Numbered from the stretch's first letter, positions 1-10,197 are shown. The stretch: DNA of 64,000 nt from Vibrio tritonius (GCF_001547935.1 NZ_AP014635.1:310001-374000); one strand, 5' to 3'. Translations and numbers: made by a program. Notes: generated from the letters alone by a model not told the origin.

Positions 1-909
1 AGAGAAAACAATGGTTCCGGGATATACGGCTTTAACTGGTTCGCCGTAATTGGCGCGAATAACAATCCCTTTCCAGTTTATTTGTCCACCCTGATAATCG
101 CCATAACGATGCAGTAACGAGCCTTTAATCGGCCAAGGCAGCTTCCCTCTTTGTCGTGCTAAACCATCCATAGGGACCGCATTACGTTTCGCTGCTTTGG
201 CAATTTCTGCTTTTAAGCGTGTTTCATTACGCTGAAGTTCAGCTAGGTAAACCTTGTCCCCAGAAATGCCTTTTCGAATTTTGCTAATGGTGCTGTGTCG
301 TTGTTGCTGGCTATTGGCAAGTGCTTGGTATTTCTTGGTTTGTTTTTCTAAGAGCGAGGTAATTTGATCTCGTTCCAGCTTTAATTGATGTTCACTGTTG
401 TCTAGCTCTTGATGGGTTCTCTCAAGTGTTTGAATCGCTTGAGTGCGAGATTTTGCTAGGTGTTGGTAATACTGGCTAATGCGATCTTCTTCCACTCCAG
501 TATTTAGCAAGTTGCCACTGGCGCTTGCTCGTTTGGTGATGTAGTAAGTTTGCATGAGCTTGGTAAGAATATCGGTTTGCTCTTTACGCTTTGCTTCAAG
601 TTGGGCAATTTTATGTTGGAGTTGCGCTATGTTTTGGTTTGCTTTCTTTTGTTGCAGTTTTGTCTCATTGATTTGCTTTTTTTGACTTGCGATATCCAGC
701 TCTTGCTTTTTCAACTCTTGTTGTAGTTTATCTAACTCTTTTTGTTGTTGAGATAACGACTGCTTTTGACGCTGAATTTCACCGCTTACTCCTTTCAATT
801 CTTGTTGAGACGCCGCATGAGCGCTAACAGACAAAAATAGGATCAAAATGAGTGCAGTTGCTGATGTAACTAAGTTGAAAAAGCGAGAGCGGTGAGTCTT
901 AAACGTCAT
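1..909 (-). CDS. envC: Murein hydrolase activator EnvC, C-terminus cut off by window edge
   Basis: The minus-strand frame is open from an ATG at 909 to the window edge (303 codons seen). It begins with a signal peptide (hydrophobic stretch around residues 12-28, ending SAHA). A long glutamine- and lysine-rich coiled coil follows, to about residue 230. The start of a LytM-type domain, reading IRANYGEPVKAVYPG, lies at the edge. This is the EnvC layout: a periplasmic coiled-coil factor with a catalytically dead LytM domain that activates amidases such as AmiA and AmiB at the septum. AmiB itself is encoded at 10.7 kb. EnvC lies downstream of gpmI, as in E. coli, but a terminator separates them. 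Confidence 0.93.
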   Translation of the reverse strand, partial: MTFKTHRSRFFNLVTSATALILILFLSVSAHAASQQELKGVSGEIQRQKQSLSQQQKELDKLQQELKKQELDIASQKKQINETKLQQKKANQNIAQLQHKIAQLEAKRKEQTDILTKLMQTYYITKRASASGNLLNTGVEEDRISQYYQHLAKSRTQAIQTLERTHQELDNSEHQLKLERDQITSLLEKQTKKYQALANSQQQRHSTISKIRKGISGDKVYLAELQRNETRLKAEIAKAAKRNAVPMDGLARQRGKLPWPIKGSLLHRYGDYQGGQINWKGIVIRANYGEPVKAVYPGTIVFS

Positions 910-1023
910 AGTGATTAGTTTTATTTACCATGTATAGCGAGACAGTATTACTCAAAGCGGTAAGTGAGGCGAGTGTGCCATGCAAAAAGTTTGTCATTCT
1001 ATGCACAATTGAAGAATGAAATA

Positions 1024-1051
1024 CAAAAAAGGCCTCGCATTGGAGGCCCTT
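1024..1051 (-). terminator. Rho-independent terminator of gpmI
   Basis: On the minus strand GGGCCTC-CAATGC-GAGGCC is followed by six T. It starts about 20 bp past the gpmI stop codon and before envC, so envC would depend on read-through or on its own promoter. Confidence 0.85.
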
Positions 1052-1072
1052 TCAATTGTGATGCAAACGGCA

Positions 1073-2605
1073 TTATTTGAACAGCACTTGGCCAGTCATT
1101 TCCGTAGGAATTTCAGTATCTGTTAGCGCCAACATGGTTGGAGCTAGGTCAGACAGTTTACCGCCTTCTTTGAATTCAAAATCTTTGTTACCAACATAGA
1201 TTAGAGGTACAGGAAGGTTAGTGTGAGCTGTGTGGATACCACCTGTTTCAGGGTTAACCATCATTTCAGCATTACCGTGGTCAGCCGTGATCAACAGTTG
1301 ACCATCCACTTCTTTAATTGCTTCAACGATACGACCAACACAAGCGTCAACTGCTTCACAAGCTTGAACTGCTGCATCGTATACGCCAGTGTGACCAACC
1401 ATGTCGCCATTCGGGTAGTTACAGATGATCGCGTCGTATTTACCAGACTTGATTGCAGCAACGAGTTTGTCAGTCAGTTCACCTGAACTCATTTCTGGTT
1501 GTAGGTCGTACGTTGCAACTTTTGGAGAAGCAACAATTTGACGATCTTCACCATTAAATTCAGTTTCTACACCACCGTTGAAGAAGAACGTTACGTGCGC
1601 GTATTTTTCAGTTTCAGAAATACGTAGCTGAGTTTTACCTGCTTTTGCTAGCCATTCACCGTAAGTGTTTGTTAGAGACGCTGGTGGGTAAGCACAAGCT
1701 AGAGGAATGTCCGCAGCGTATTGAGTTAGCATAACGAAATCAATTGCTGGGAACTTAGCACGTTCAAAGCCTGCGAAATCTGTAACGAAAGTACGAGTGA
1801 TTTCACGAGCACGGTCGGCACGGTAGTTCATGAACAAAACAGTGTCGCCATCTTCAATTGCTGAAGACTCTTGACCTGCTGCACAAACGACAGTCGCTTT
1901 CACGAATTCGTCGTTTTCTTCACGAGCGTAAGCTGCTTCAAGGCCAGCAACTGCTGAATCTGCAGTGAATTCACCTTTTGCTTCAACAAGAACGTCGTAA
2001 GCTTTTTGTACGCGATCCCAGTTGTTGTCACGGTCCATTGCGTAGTAACGACCGATCAAAGATGCAGTACGACCTTTGCCCAATTTAGCAAACAGTTCGT
2101 CAAAGCGTTTTAGGGAAGCTTCTGCGCTGCGAGGTGGAGTATCACGACCATCAAGGAAGCAGTGGAGGAAGATTTTTTCTGCACCACGAGCGGCGGCTAG
2201 TTCAACTGCAGCATAGATGTGATCTTCGTGAGAGTGTACGCCACCTGGAGACATAAGCCCCATGATGTGTACTGCTTTACCATTTTTTGCTGCTTTATCA
2301 ATGGCTGAAACCAACACTTCGTTTGTTTGGAATTCACCATCTTGGATAGCTTTAGTAATGCGCGTTAGGTCTTGATAAACGATACGGCCTGCACCGATGT
2401 TTGTGTGACCTACTTCAGAGTTACCCATTTGACCATCAGGTAGACCTACGTCTAAACCAGAGGCTGAAATCAGAGTATGTGGGTTGTTTGCTGCTAGACC
2501 GTCTAGAACAGGGGTCTTTGCGTTGTTAATCGCATTGTTGCTGTTGTCTTCACGGTAACCCCACCCGTCAAGAATGACTAGAGCCATAGGCTTCTTAGCT
2601 GACAT
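1073..2605 (-). CDS. gpmI: 2,3-bisphosphoglycerate-independent phosphoglycerate mutase
   Basis: The 510-residue protein is full length for cofactor-independent phosphoglycerate mutase, which interconverts 3- and 2-phosphoglycerate in cytosolic glycolysis using two Mn2+ ions. The metal site begins at D13-G14-W15-G16. The phosphorylated catalytic serine is S63 in [16 protein letters not shown]-terminal TADHGNAE motif provides further metal ligands. The start ATG has GAGGT about 8 bases upstream. Codon use looks strongly biased, as expected for a highly expressed enzyme. The gene is also called gpmM. Confidence 0.97.
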   Translation of the reverse strand: MSAKKPMALVILDGWGYREDNSNNAINNAKTPVLDGLAANNPHTLISASGLDVGLPDGQMGNSEVGHTNIGAGRIVYQDLTRITKAIQDGEFQTNEVLVSAIDKAAKNGKAVHIMGLMSPGGVHSHEDHIYAAVELAAARGAEKIFLHCFLDGRDTPPRSAEASLKRFDELFAKLGKGRTASLIGRYYAMDRDNNWDRVQKAYDVLVEAKGEFTADSAVAGLEAAYAREENDEFVKATVVCAAGQESSAIEDGDTVLFMNYRADRAREITRTFVTDFAGFERAKFPAIDFVMLTQYAADIPLACAYPPASLTNTYGEWLAKAGKTQLRISETEKYAHVTFFFNGGVETEFNGEDRQIVASPKVATYDLQPEMSSGELTDKLVAAIKSGKYDAIICNYPNGDMVGHTGVYDAAVQACEAVDACVGRIVEAIKEVDGQLLITADHGNAEMMVNPETGGIHTAHTNLPVPLIYVGNKDFEFKEGGKLSDLAPTMLALTDTEIPTEMTGQVLFK

Positions 2606-2777
2606 AGTATTGACCTCGTCAAATTCAAAGTAACTGAAATTAGCGTAATTTTACTACACTTTTTCCTCTTTGCAGTAGGTTAAGATCAATGATTCTACCT
2701 ATCAATGTGATTAACCCCGACAGAGAGTCGTAAGTGGTAAATTAGTAACCATTTTAGGTGTAAGGATATTACGTACC

Positions 2778-3659
2778 CTAGTACACCAATATTCCAGTGC
2801 CTAGCACAGCGACAAAAGCGCCTGACCAAGCATACCGGTTTGGACATTGCTTCGTGTACAACCAGATAATTGGTAATAACATAATTGGAGTGGTAGAAGA
2901 CAATAACGCAACCATGCCGACATTTCCATCTCGTAATGCGTACATGATAAGGGTCATACCCACCGCCATTGCCAGAAAACCGTTAACGAATGTTATGGCA
3001 AAAATTGTCGGTGTCATTTTTTGGGTTGCTTTCGCCATACGATAGCCAGTTAAACGTAGAGTGCTGTGTGCAATAAATGCGGTAAGCATACGTATGGCGG
3101 ATGCGGCAATTGGGTCAATATCCGTCATCATAACGGGTTTTGCTAGTATTCCGCCTAATGCTTGGCAAATTGCCGCGGTGATGCCAAGAGCAATACCAGC
3201 ACCTAAATGACCACTTACACTGTCTAATCGATGACTCTTTTTCCGACCAAAGAATATCGCACTTAATACACCAATAAAGACTAAAGTTGACCCCATTAGT
3301 TCCCGATTAGTCATGGTTTCGCTAAATAGGAAATAGCCTAATACCGCAGAAAATACAGCATGGCAGGAAAACAGCAAACCAGATTGGCGTGGTCCCATTC
3401 GGTTGAGGCAAGCAAACAGTGCGGTATCACCAATAAAAATACCAATAAGACCAGATAATGCCATGGGCAAAATATCGCTGGTGGCGACCGTACTCCACCC
3501 GCCCGTAAAAAGTGCAAATAGAGTCAAAATTATTGAGGTGCATCCCATGCGCCAGCGGCTATAAGCAAAAGAACCAAGATGTTTAGATGGTACTATCGAC
3601 ATTAAGCTGGAGATTGCCCAAAGCAAAGCTGCGCCTAACGCCAACCATTCGTAACCCAT
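2778..3659 (-). CDS. EamA/DMT-family membrane transporter
   Basis: The 293-residue integral membrane protein has about ten hydrophobic helices in two homologous EamA halves, the usual layout of the drug/metabolite transporter superfamily. The first helix is MGYEWLALGAALLWAISS. The substrate cannot be told from sequence; relatives export amino acids or metabolites. The frame stays open upstream to 3785, but I prefer the ATG at 3659: the extra 42 residues are polar, unlike the family, and overlap the psd terminator. No clear terminator follows; the 172 bp to gpmI hold nothing I recognise. Confidence 0.85.
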   Translation of the reverse strand: MGYEWLALGAALLWAISSLMSIVPSKHLGSFAYSRWRMGCTSIILTLFALFTGGWSTVATSDILPMALSGLIGIFIGDTALFACLNRMGPRQSGLLFSCHAVFSAVLGYFLFSETMTNRELMGSTLVFIGVLSAIFFGRKKSHRLDSVSGHLGAGIALGITAAICQALGGILAKPVMMTDIDPIAASAIRMLTAFIAHSTLRLTGYRMAKATQKMTPTIFAITFVNGFLAMAVGMTLIMYALRDGNVGMVALLSSTTPIMLLPIIWLYTKQCPNRYAWSGAFVAVLGTGILVY

Positions 3660-3770
3660 GAAGTTTATCCATAACGTGAAAGGGTAGAGAAGAGTGCTAA
3701 TATGCCATTTAACCAAGCGAAAGCAATGACTATTTTGATGGTCGATTGAGTGTTGAGAACGGTTGAGGAT

Positions 3771-3809
3771 AAAAAGAGACCCCAATAATTGGTGTCCAAC
3801 TATTGGGGG
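3771..3809 (-). terminator. Terminator after psd
   Basis: A 12-bp stem, CCCAATAGTTGG-ACA-CCAATTATTGGG with one G-T pair, is followed on the minus strand by TCTCTTTTT. It lies 24 bp past the psd stop codon. Confidence 0.8.
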
Positions 3810-3832
3810 CAGTTTACAGCGCTGGGATTTGT

Positions 3833-4690
3833 TTATGCTTTGTGTGCGTACGCAGAACCTAAACGAGTCGGCGTATTAACGCGCATCGAATCATCAAAAC
3901 GAATCGCGTCTTTGGCAAACAGGTTAATCACTGTAGAACCTAGCTTAAAGCGACCCATCTCTTCCCCTTTCTTAAAGCGGATAGCCTTTTCGCCTTCTGC
4001 TGGGTAATTCCAACGATAAATGGTATTACCACGTGGTGGGGTAATAGTACCTGCCCACACGACTTCGATACTGCCTACGATGGTTGCGCCTACAAGAACT
4101 TGAGCCATCGGGCCATATGGTGTGTCAAAAATACATACGACACGTTCATTGCGCGCAAAAAGATTAGGGACATTCTCAGCGGTTAATGGGTTTACTGAGA
4201 AGAGATCTCCCGGTACGTAAATCATTTGACGCAGTGTTCCATCACATGGCATGTGCACACGGTGATAGTCACTTGGCGACAAATAGAGTGTGGCAAAGTC
4301 ACCTTCCAGAAACTCATTAGCCAATTCAGCATCACCACCTAACAATTCTTGAGCAGAAAAGTCATGGCCTTTTGCCTGAATAAGCTTACCATCATTGATG
4401 TAGCCGAATTGACTAACACAAGCATCAGCAGGATGAGCCAATGTTTCCTCACCTTCCACTAGAGGGCGTGCGCCAGGTTTGAGTTCGCGAACAAAAAACT
4501 CGTTAAACGTACTAAAGTGTTTGGGATCGGAGTGCAACGCTTCATCCATATTCACTTTATACTGTTTGATAAACAAACGAATAACCGCTGTGGTTAGACC
4601 GCCTGCTTTGGCTGAAGCCAGTTTCCCTACCAATCGGGTTAAACCGTGCTGAGGGATCCAGTACTGCAGTCCAACTTTAATTTTATCCAT
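3833..4690 (-). CDS. psd: Phosphatidylserine decarboxylase proenzyme
   Basis: Psd converts phosphatidylserine to phosphatidylethanolamine at the inner membrane. With the ATG at 4690 the protein ([11 protein letters not shown]...) has 285 residues, normal for the family. The self-cleavage motif is L250-G251-S252-T253: cleavage before S252 gives the beta chain and a pyruvoyl-capped alpha chain. Catalytic D90 and H147 are present in AHPAD and YHRVHMP. An ATG five codons upstream (4705) is possible but less like relatives. rsgA lies just upstream on the same strand, as in enterobacteria. Confidence 0.95.
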   Translation of the reverse strand: MDKIKVGLQYWIPQHGLTRLVGKLASAKAGGLTTAVIRLFIKQYKVNMDEALHSDPKHFSTFNEFFVRELKPGARPLVEGEETLAHPADACVSQFGYINDGKLIQAKGHDFSAQELLGGDAELANEFLEGDFATLYLSPSDYHRVHMPCDGTLRQMIYVPGDLFSVNPLTAENVPNLFARNERVVCIFDTPYGPMAQVLVGATIVGSIEVVWAGTITPPRGNTIYRWNYPAEGEKAIRFKKGEEMGRFKLGSTVINLFAKDAIRFDDSMRVNTPTRLGSAYAHKA

Positions 4691-4790
4691 TGTCGATAAT
4701 TCCAATGTCTATTTATCATTTGGGCGCGAAATGTTACTGAAAAATTGTCATGATGTCAGTATTTGTGCATTTCTAGCCCACAAAATTCGA

Positions 4791-5852
4791 TCAAAGATCG
4801 GCTTTCTTGCTCTTTGAATATTGGCGATTGGCTTTATTTTCCGCCATGCTTTCAATAATACGGTGGTAGTTGTCAAAACGAATTTCACTGATTTCTCCGT
4901 TCTCGACGGCCTCTCTGAGTAGGCAACCAGGATCATCACCATGTTTACAATCGCGGAACTTACAGCCGCCAAGGAAAGGGCGAAACTCACGATAAGCCTC
5001 AGTAATATCGTCATTCTCTAAATGCCATAAGCCGAATTCTCGAACCCCCGGTGAATCGATAAGATCACCACCTGACGGGATATGGTAAAGGCGAGCTGCC
5101 GTTGTGGTATGCTGGCCTAAACCTGAGTTTTCGGAAATTTCACCTTCTTCGACAGTATCTTCTAACTCAGGCATCAGTGCATTAACTAGACTAGACTTGC
5201 CTACCCCTGATTGACCAACAAAAATATTGATCTTGTTCTGAAGTAGGGTTTCGAGTTCTGCAATGCCTTCGCCTGTTTCTTTACTCACGTAGAGTACTTG
5301 ATAACCAATGTTACGGTAAATCTCGAGCCATTCATGATAGAGTTCGCGCACCTCATCGTTTAACAAGTCGATTTTGTTAAGAACTAAGAGAGGGGCTATG
5401 TCTAAAGTTTCTGACGCGATCAAATAACGATCGATGATGTTTAGGGATAGTTCAGGTAAAACCGAGGAAACGATTACCATTTGGTCAACGTTGGCTGCAA
5501 CTGGTTTAAGTCCATCGTAGTAATCTGGACGAGTTAATACAGAGCTGCGAGGTTCTACCGCTTCTACGACACCAGAAATACCGGCGAGAGTTTCGATGCC
5601 TGGACGCCAAATCACGCGGTCGCCCGATACGAGGGTTTCAATACCTCTGCGCATATTGCACCGATGGATGTCACCAGTTTCAACATCTTCGATGTCAGCA
5701 TGCTGACCAAAACGGGTAATCACTAACCCATTTTTGGCACTTTCTAGCATGGATTCGTCCCATTGAATGGTCTCTTCCTGGGTAAGTCGTTTACTTTGAT
5801 TGCTTCTTACTCGCCTTACTTGGCCTTTAGTCAGCTTTTTTCTTTTTGCCAC
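4791..5852 (-). CDS. rsgA: Small ribosomal subunit biogenesis GTPase RsgA
   Basis: RsgA is a circularly permuted GTPase that acts late in 30S maturation. The 353-residue protein shows an N-terminal OB fold, then the permuted order G4 (NKID 159-162), G5 (SKETG), G1 (GQSGVGKSS 213-221) and G3 (DSPG 266-269). The C-terminal zinc site is C297, C302, H304 and C310. It starts with GTG at 5852; no strong ribosome binding site is visible. orn is divergent across 145 bp, a pairing common in gammaproteobacteria. Confidence 0.97.
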   Translation of the reverse strand: MAKRKKLTKGQVRRVRSNQSKRLTQEETIQWDESMLESAKNGLVITRFGQHADIEDVETGDIHRCNMRRGIETLVSGDRVIWRPGIETLAGISGVVEAVEPRSSVLTRPDYYDGLKPVAANVDQMVIVSSVLPELSLNIIDRYLIASETLDIAPLLVLNKIDLLNDEVRELYHEWLEIYRNIGYQVLYVSKETGEGIAELETLLQNKINIFVGQSGVGKSSLVNALMPELEDTVEEGEISENSGLGQHTTTAARLYHIPSGGDLIDSPGVREFGLWHLENDDITEAYREFRPFLGGCKFRDCKHGDDPGCLLREAVENGEISEIRFDNYHRIIESMAENKANRQYSKSKKADL

Positions 5853-5997
5853 TATGCGTTTCTTTATTCTAAGTTAGAGAATGTCGGCTGCATGTATACC
5901 AGCAGATGTTATGAAATCCAAGAGAGTGCGGTATCTTGGTTTTCTGATTTTAGGTATAGTACCTTTTTTCCAGACAATCCCATATAGGCACCTATCT

Positions 5998-6543
5998 ATG
6001 TCTTTTAACGAACAGAATCTTATCTGGGTCGATTTAGAGATGACGGGTTTAGATCCAGAAACCCACAAAATTATCGAAATCGCCACCATTGTGACGGACA
6101 GTGAACTGAATATCTTGGCCGAAGGCCCTGTGCTTGCAATTCATCAGCCTGAATCTGAGTTAGCCAAAATGGATGATTGGTGTACCAATACACATACCGC
6201 TAGTGGGTTGGTAGAACGAATTCGTGCTAGTCAGATCACAGAAGATGATGCCGTGGCGCAAACCATTGAGTTTTTAGAAAAATGGGTTCCTAAAGGAAAA
6301 TCACCGATTTGTGGTAATAGTATTGGTCAAGACCGCCGTTTCCTATATAAACATATGCCAACGCTTGAAGAGTATTTCCACTACCGCTATATCGATGTGA
6401 GTACGATTAAGGAGCTCACTCGCCGTTGGAAACCAGAAATGTTATCCGGTTTTACCAAGCAAGGTAGTCATTTAGCTTTGGATGATATTCGTGAATCGAT
6501 CGCTGAATTGCAGTTCTATCGTCAACATGTGTTCTCTATTTAG
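5998..6543 (+). CDS. orn: Oligoribonuclease
   Basis: Orn is a DEDDh 3'-to-5' exonuclease that degrades two-to-five-nucleotide RNAs, including pGpG from cyclic-di-GMP turnover. The ATG at 5998 gives the standard 181 residues. Catalytic acids sit in WVDLEMTG (D12, E14), in [10 protein letters not shown] and in [10 protein letters not shown]. The frame is open 39 codons further upstream, but those residues are not part of the family. The tRNA array follows on the same strand after its own promoter. Confidence 0.97.
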   Translation: MSFNEQNLIWVDLEMTGLDPETHKIIEIATIVTDSELNILAEGPVLAIHQPESELAKMDDWCTNTHTASGLVERIRASQITEDDAVAQTIEFLEKWVPKGKSPICGNSIGQDRRFLYKHMPTLEEYFHYRYIDVSTIKELTRRWKPEMLSGFTKQGSHLALDDIRESIAELQFYRQHVFSI

Positions 6544-6657
6544 GGGATAAAATGGCGACTTTGTCAGGGTAAAAAGCCTGGGAAGTGAAGGAAACTATTC
6601 GTTTTGTATGCTTTTTAAGCGGTTGAAGTTATTTTTTCTTTTTTTTTGACGAAGCTC

Positions 6658-6685
6658 TTGCATCAAAAAAAAATGCTCTTATAAT
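6658..6685 (+). promoter_or_regulatory. Promoter of the tRNA array
   Basis: TTGCAT (6658-6663) and a perfect TATAAT (6680-6685) are 16 bp apart. A GC-rich stretch (GCAGCCC) follows the -10 element, typical of stringently controlled stable-RNA promoters. The first tRNA starts 35 bp downstream. An alternative TTGACG at 6646 is too far from the -10. Confidence 0.65.
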
Positions 6686-6719
6686 TCGCAGCCCTGACAA
6701 CGGGAAACCGAAAGTCAAA

Positions 6720-6795
6720 GCGACACTAGCTCAGTTGGTAGAGCGCAACCTTGCCAAGGTTGAGGTCACGAGTTCGAACCTCGTGTGTCGCTCCA
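6720..6795 (+). tRNA. tRNA-Gly (GCC), copy 1
   Basis: The 76-nt cloverleaf has acceptor GCGACAC/GTGTCGC, anticodon loop TTGCCAA and an encoded CCA. It is the first gene of the array and uses a short spacer, without fMet, before copy 2. Confidence 0.98.
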
Positions 6796-6839
6796 ATCTT
6801 TTTTAAGATTGAAAGCACAACGTTTAAACGACGCACGAT

Positions 6840-6915
6840 GCGACACTAGCTCAGTTGGTAGAGCGCAACCTTGCCAAGGTTGAGGTCACGAGTTCGAACC
6901 TCGTGTGTCGCTCCA
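6840..6915 (+). tRNA. tRNA-Gly (GCC), copy 2
   Basis: Identical to copy 1, with anticodon GCC and an encoded CCA. The spacers around copies 1-2 (about 45 bp) differ from those of the later repeat units. Confidence 0.98.
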
Positions 6916-6962
6916 ATCTCCCTTTTAAGGTTGAGAGCAGCAACGTTTAAACGACATACGAT

Positions 6963-7038
6963 GCGACACTAGCTCAGTTGGTAGAGCGCAACCTTGCCAA
7001 GGTTGAGGTCACGAGTTCGAACCTCGTGTGTCGCTCCA
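6963..7038 (+). tRNA. tRNA-Gly (GCC), copy 3
   Basis: Identical cloverleaf with anticodon GCC and encoded CCA. It is the first member of the 245-bp Gly-fMet tandem unit. Confidence 0.98.
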
Positions 7039-7096
7039 GTTTGCTTCTCATAGAGAAGAGAGTCTTCATCGTACTTTAACGGTGACACAATATGGA

Positions 7097-7173
<77 letters not shown>

Positions 7174-7207
7174 AATTTTAATGATTTGTTGAAAAACAAG
7201 TTGTTAT

Positions 7208-7283
7208 GCGACACTAGCTCAGTTGGTAGAGCGCAACCTTGCCAAGGTTGAGGTCACGAGTTCGAACCTCGTGTGTCGCTCCA
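7208..7283 (+). tRNA. tRNA-Gly (GCC), copy 4
   Basis: Identical to the other glycine copies (anticodon GCC, encoded CCA). It starts exactly 245 bp after copy 3. Confidence 0.98.
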
Positions 7284-7341
7284 GTTTGCTTCTCATAGAG
7301 AAGAAAGTCTTCATCGTACTTTAACGGTGACACAATACGGA

Positions 7342-7418
<77 letters not shown>

Positions 7419-7452
7419 AATTCTAATGATTTGTTGAAAAACAAGTTGTTAT

Positions 7453-7528
7453 GCGACACTAGCTCAGTTGGTAGAGCGCAACCTTGCCAAGGTTGAGGTC
7501 ACGAGTTCGAACCTCGTGTGTCGCTCCA
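7453..7528 (+). tRNA. tRNA-Gly (GCC), copy 5
   Basis: Identical glycine copy, 245 bp after copy 4. Confidence 0.98.
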
Positions 7529-7586
7529 GTTTACTTCTCATAGAGAAGAGAGTCTTCATCGTACTTTAACGGTGACACAATACGGA

Positions 7587-7663
<77 letters not shown>

Positions 7664-7697
7664 AATTTTAATGATTTGTTGAAAAACAAGTTGTTAT

Positions 7698-7773
7698 GCG
7701 ACACTAGCTCAGTTGGTAGAGCGCAACCTTGCCAAGGTTGAGGTCACGAGTTCGAACCTCGTGTGTCGCTCCA
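7698..7773 (+). tRNA. tRNA-Gly (GCC), copy 6
   Basis: Identical glycine copy, 245 bp after copy 5. Confidence 0.98.
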
Positions 7774-7831
7774 GTTTACTTCTCATAGAGAAGAGAGTCT
7801 TCATCGTACTTTAACGGTGACACAACACGGA

Positions 7832-7908
<77 letters not shown>

Positions 7909-7950
7909 AATTTAGATAATTTGAGTGACTCGAGTTATCACATTTCAGAT

Positions 7951-8026
7951 GCGACACTAGCTCAGTTGGTAGAGCGCAACCTTGCCAAGGTTGAGGTCAC
8001 GAGTTCGAACCTCGTGTGTCGCTCCA
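7951..8026 (+). tRNA. tRNA-Gly (GCC), copy 7
   Basis: Identical glycine tRNA in a slightly diverged unit; the spacer before it is different and 8 bp longer than in the other units. Confidence 0.98.
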
Positions 8027-8084
8027 AATTCCTTCTCATTGAGAAGAGAGTCTTCATCGTACTATAACGATGGCACAATACGGA

Positions 8085-8161
<77 letters not shown>

Positions 8162-8195
8162 AATTTCGCTCAGAGTTGTCACTCTCAGCCTATAG

Positions 8196-8243
8196 CTTGA
8201 ATGGGTAGCATAACTGTTGTCCATTCAAGTTATTTTCATTTTT
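8196..8243 (+). terminator. Candidate terminator of the tRNA array
   Basis: A perfect 9-bp stem, CTTGAATGG / CCATTCAAG with a 16-nt loop, is followed by TTATTTTCATTTTT. The loop is long, so efficiency is uncertain. Confidence 0.6.
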
Positions 8244-8873
8244 GAGTTGTACCGGCTTATAAAATGAAGCTAACTTATCGTATTTTAAAATTAAGATTTT
8301 TACGATAAGTGCTGTAACAGTTAAGAATTGGAACTGTCATTTAGGTCACATCTTAAGGTAGAGCAGAGTAGTTGTTTGTGCTAGGCTTAAGTTCTCTTCG
8401 GTACATGCTCTTTTATTTAATGCTGAGAAGCATTACTCCCTAATAATGATTAAGTGGTAGGCCGAAGTTATTATGACTCTTGGTTTATATCCTGTCATTT
8501 CAATATGTTTTCCCAAACTTCTGAACTATCCGTTCACAGACTTATCCACATTTTTATATTGTGGATAACTTGGTGCATAAAGTGTTTTTTACAGTAAAAA
8601 TGGCCTTGATAAAGAGGATCTTTATTGGTATATCAGTTTTTTGTATTTGATAGATTTTTTCTTAACTTGTTGTTTTTTAATGATTAATTGTGTTTGGTTT
8701 AGTTAACGATATTGCAATGAAAAGATCATTAACTACAAAATCCTTGATCCTAGTCATTTCCTGCTGTTGTGACTAACTTTATCTGACGTTAGAAAACGTT
8801 GTCTCATTAAATTTTTTTCCACACTTCCTTTTTGTGAGTGATGTCAAGTCAGAAGTGAAAAATTCGCTGAACC
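8244..8873. promoter_or_regulatory. Gene-free AT-rich interval with five DnaA-box matches; candidate datA-like locus
   Basis: No credible ORF is seen in these 630 bp. Two perfect DnaA boxes (consensus TTATNCACA) face each other: TTATCCACA at 8542-8550 and TGTGGATAA at 8560-8568. Three sites differ from consensus at one position: GGTGCATAA (8572-8580), TGTGACTAA (8768-8776) and TTTTCCACA (8815-8823). The interval lies between the tRNA-Gly array and queG. From memory, the E. coli datA locus, which titrates DnaA and promotes DnaA-ATP hydrolysis, lies in the equivalent interval beside glyVXY. I found no convincing IHF site, which E. coli datA needs. Function is inferred. Confidence 0.55.
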
Positions 8874-9986
8874 TTAGGCATCTCTAGGTAAACCTTTTTG
8901 TACAATGCGGATTAGGCGGTCTTTTTTTCTGTCTTTAAACGGTAATTGCTTCAACTGTTGAGTGAGAGCCCAATCAATATGTACGTCGAGTAGCTCTGAT
9001 TTCCCTCTGTTTTCTTCAAGAGTATCAATGATAGCTTGAGAGTATGGTGCATTACCCATAGCCACAATAAGATTACGTTGCCATTGCTCATGACCAATTC
9101 GTCGGATAGCGGAACCTTCCATGTTTTTGAGAAATGTCGCTTCATCCCATGCAAATAATGCTAATAAATCTGGATCCATAAAGGCTTTGCGACGATGAAA
9201 ATCCGTTTCTTGCGTTATCTCTGCAAAACGATTCCATGGGCAAACTAACTGACAGTCATCACAACCGTAGATACGATTGCCCATGAGTGGGCGAAACTCT
9301 TCTGGAATAACCCCTGAAAACTCGATAGTGAGGTAGGAGATACAGCGACGAGCATCAATGACGCCCTCAGCTACAATGGCTTGAGTGGGGCAAGACGTCA
9401 TGCATGCGGTACATTTTCCACACTGATTTTCTTGTGGTGTATCAATGGGCAGCGGAATATCGACCAGTAATTCCCCAAGAAAGAACCATGAGCCTGCTTC
9501 CTTATCGAGGATAAGCGAATGTTTTCCTGTCCAACCGAGCCCTGCTTTTTGTGCTAGAGGACGTTCAAGGATGGGCGCGGAGTCGACAAATGGACGGTAT
9601 CCCAACTCTCCAGTGACTTCTTTGATTTTGTCACCCAGCTTTTTGAGCTGATTACGTACGAGTTTGTGATAGTCTCGACCTAATGCATAACGACTTATGT
9701 ATGCTTGTGAACCATCTTCTAAGTTTGAAGCAAAGTGAGCATCTGGCGGTAAGTAATCCATTCGTACGCTGATGACACGAATGGTTCCGGGCAATAATTC
9801 AGCAGGTCTCGCGCGCATCATGCCATGGCGTGCCATCCAATCCATATCACCATGATAGCCTGCGTCTAACCAGCGCTGCAGAGCTTCTTCATGTTCGGAT
9901 AGATCAACATCGCAGATACCGGCTTGGCTAAAGCCTAGCTCTTGAGCCCAAATTTTGATGTTATCTGCCAGAGCTTGGTAGTTCAT
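8874..9986 (-). CDS. queG: Epoxyqueuosine reductase
   Basis: QueG reduces epoxyqueuosine to queuosine in the wobble position of GUN-anticodon tRNAs, using cobalamin and two [4Fe-4S] clusters. The 370-residue protein has the two ferredoxin-like cysteine motifs CGKCTACMTSCP and CDDCQLVCP and the conserved C-terminal HEAT-like part. Length is typical. The start is MNYQALADNIKIWAQ with only a weak ribosome binding site. In E. coli, nnr follows between queG and tsaE; here only 211 bp separate the divergent genes and nnr is absent. Confidence 0.95.
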   Translation of the reverse strand: MNYQALADNIKIWAQELGFSQAGICDVDLSEHEEALQRWLDAGYHGDMDWMARHGMMRARPAELLPGTIRVISVRMDYLPPDAHFASNLEDGSQAYISRYALGRDYHKLVRNQLKKLGDKIKEVTGELGYRPFVDSAPILERPLAQKAGLGWTGKHSLILDKEAGSWFFLGELLVDIPLPIDTPQENQCGKCTACMTSCPTQAIVAEGVIDARRCISYLTIEFSGVIPEEFRPLMGNRIYGCDDCQLVCPWNRFAEITQETDFHRRKAFMDPDLLALFAWDEATFLKNMEGSAIRRIGHEQWQRNLIVAMGNAPYSQAIIDTLEENRGKSELLDVHIDWALTQQLKQLPFKDRKKDRLIRIVQKGLPRDA

Positions 9987-10109
9987 ATCATATCTACGAT
10001 CGAAGGGGGCGAGGATCTTAACGGATCTATTCTATGGGATCTAGTGTGTGAGCCTTAGCAATTTAACATGAAACTGAGCATGTTTTTCTGTTTGCTTACA
10101 GAAGAGATC

Positions 10110-10139
10110 TTGTTAATCAATTCCACTACAGTTTACTAT
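10110..10139 (+). promoter_or_regulatory. Candidate promoter for the tsaE-amiB-mutL-miaA genes
   Basis: TTGTTA (10110-10115) and TACTAT (10134-10139) are 18 bp apart, about 60 bp before the tsaE start, within the queG/tsaE divergent region. Each hexamer matches four of six consensus bases. Confidence 0.4.
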
Positions 10140-10197
10140 TCCTTTTCTACAAGCATATTTTGCGCCGTAAAGGCGATCTTTTTTGAGATAGTATTTC

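Noticed and set aside
1223..1486. 87-codon plus-strand ORF inside gpmI
   Set aside because: Antisense shadow of a strongly conserved enzyme.
8590..8760. IHF site inside the candidate datA locus
   Set aside because: TTGAT occurrences at 8606, 8647 and 8744 each have two or more mismatches to the IHF consensus.
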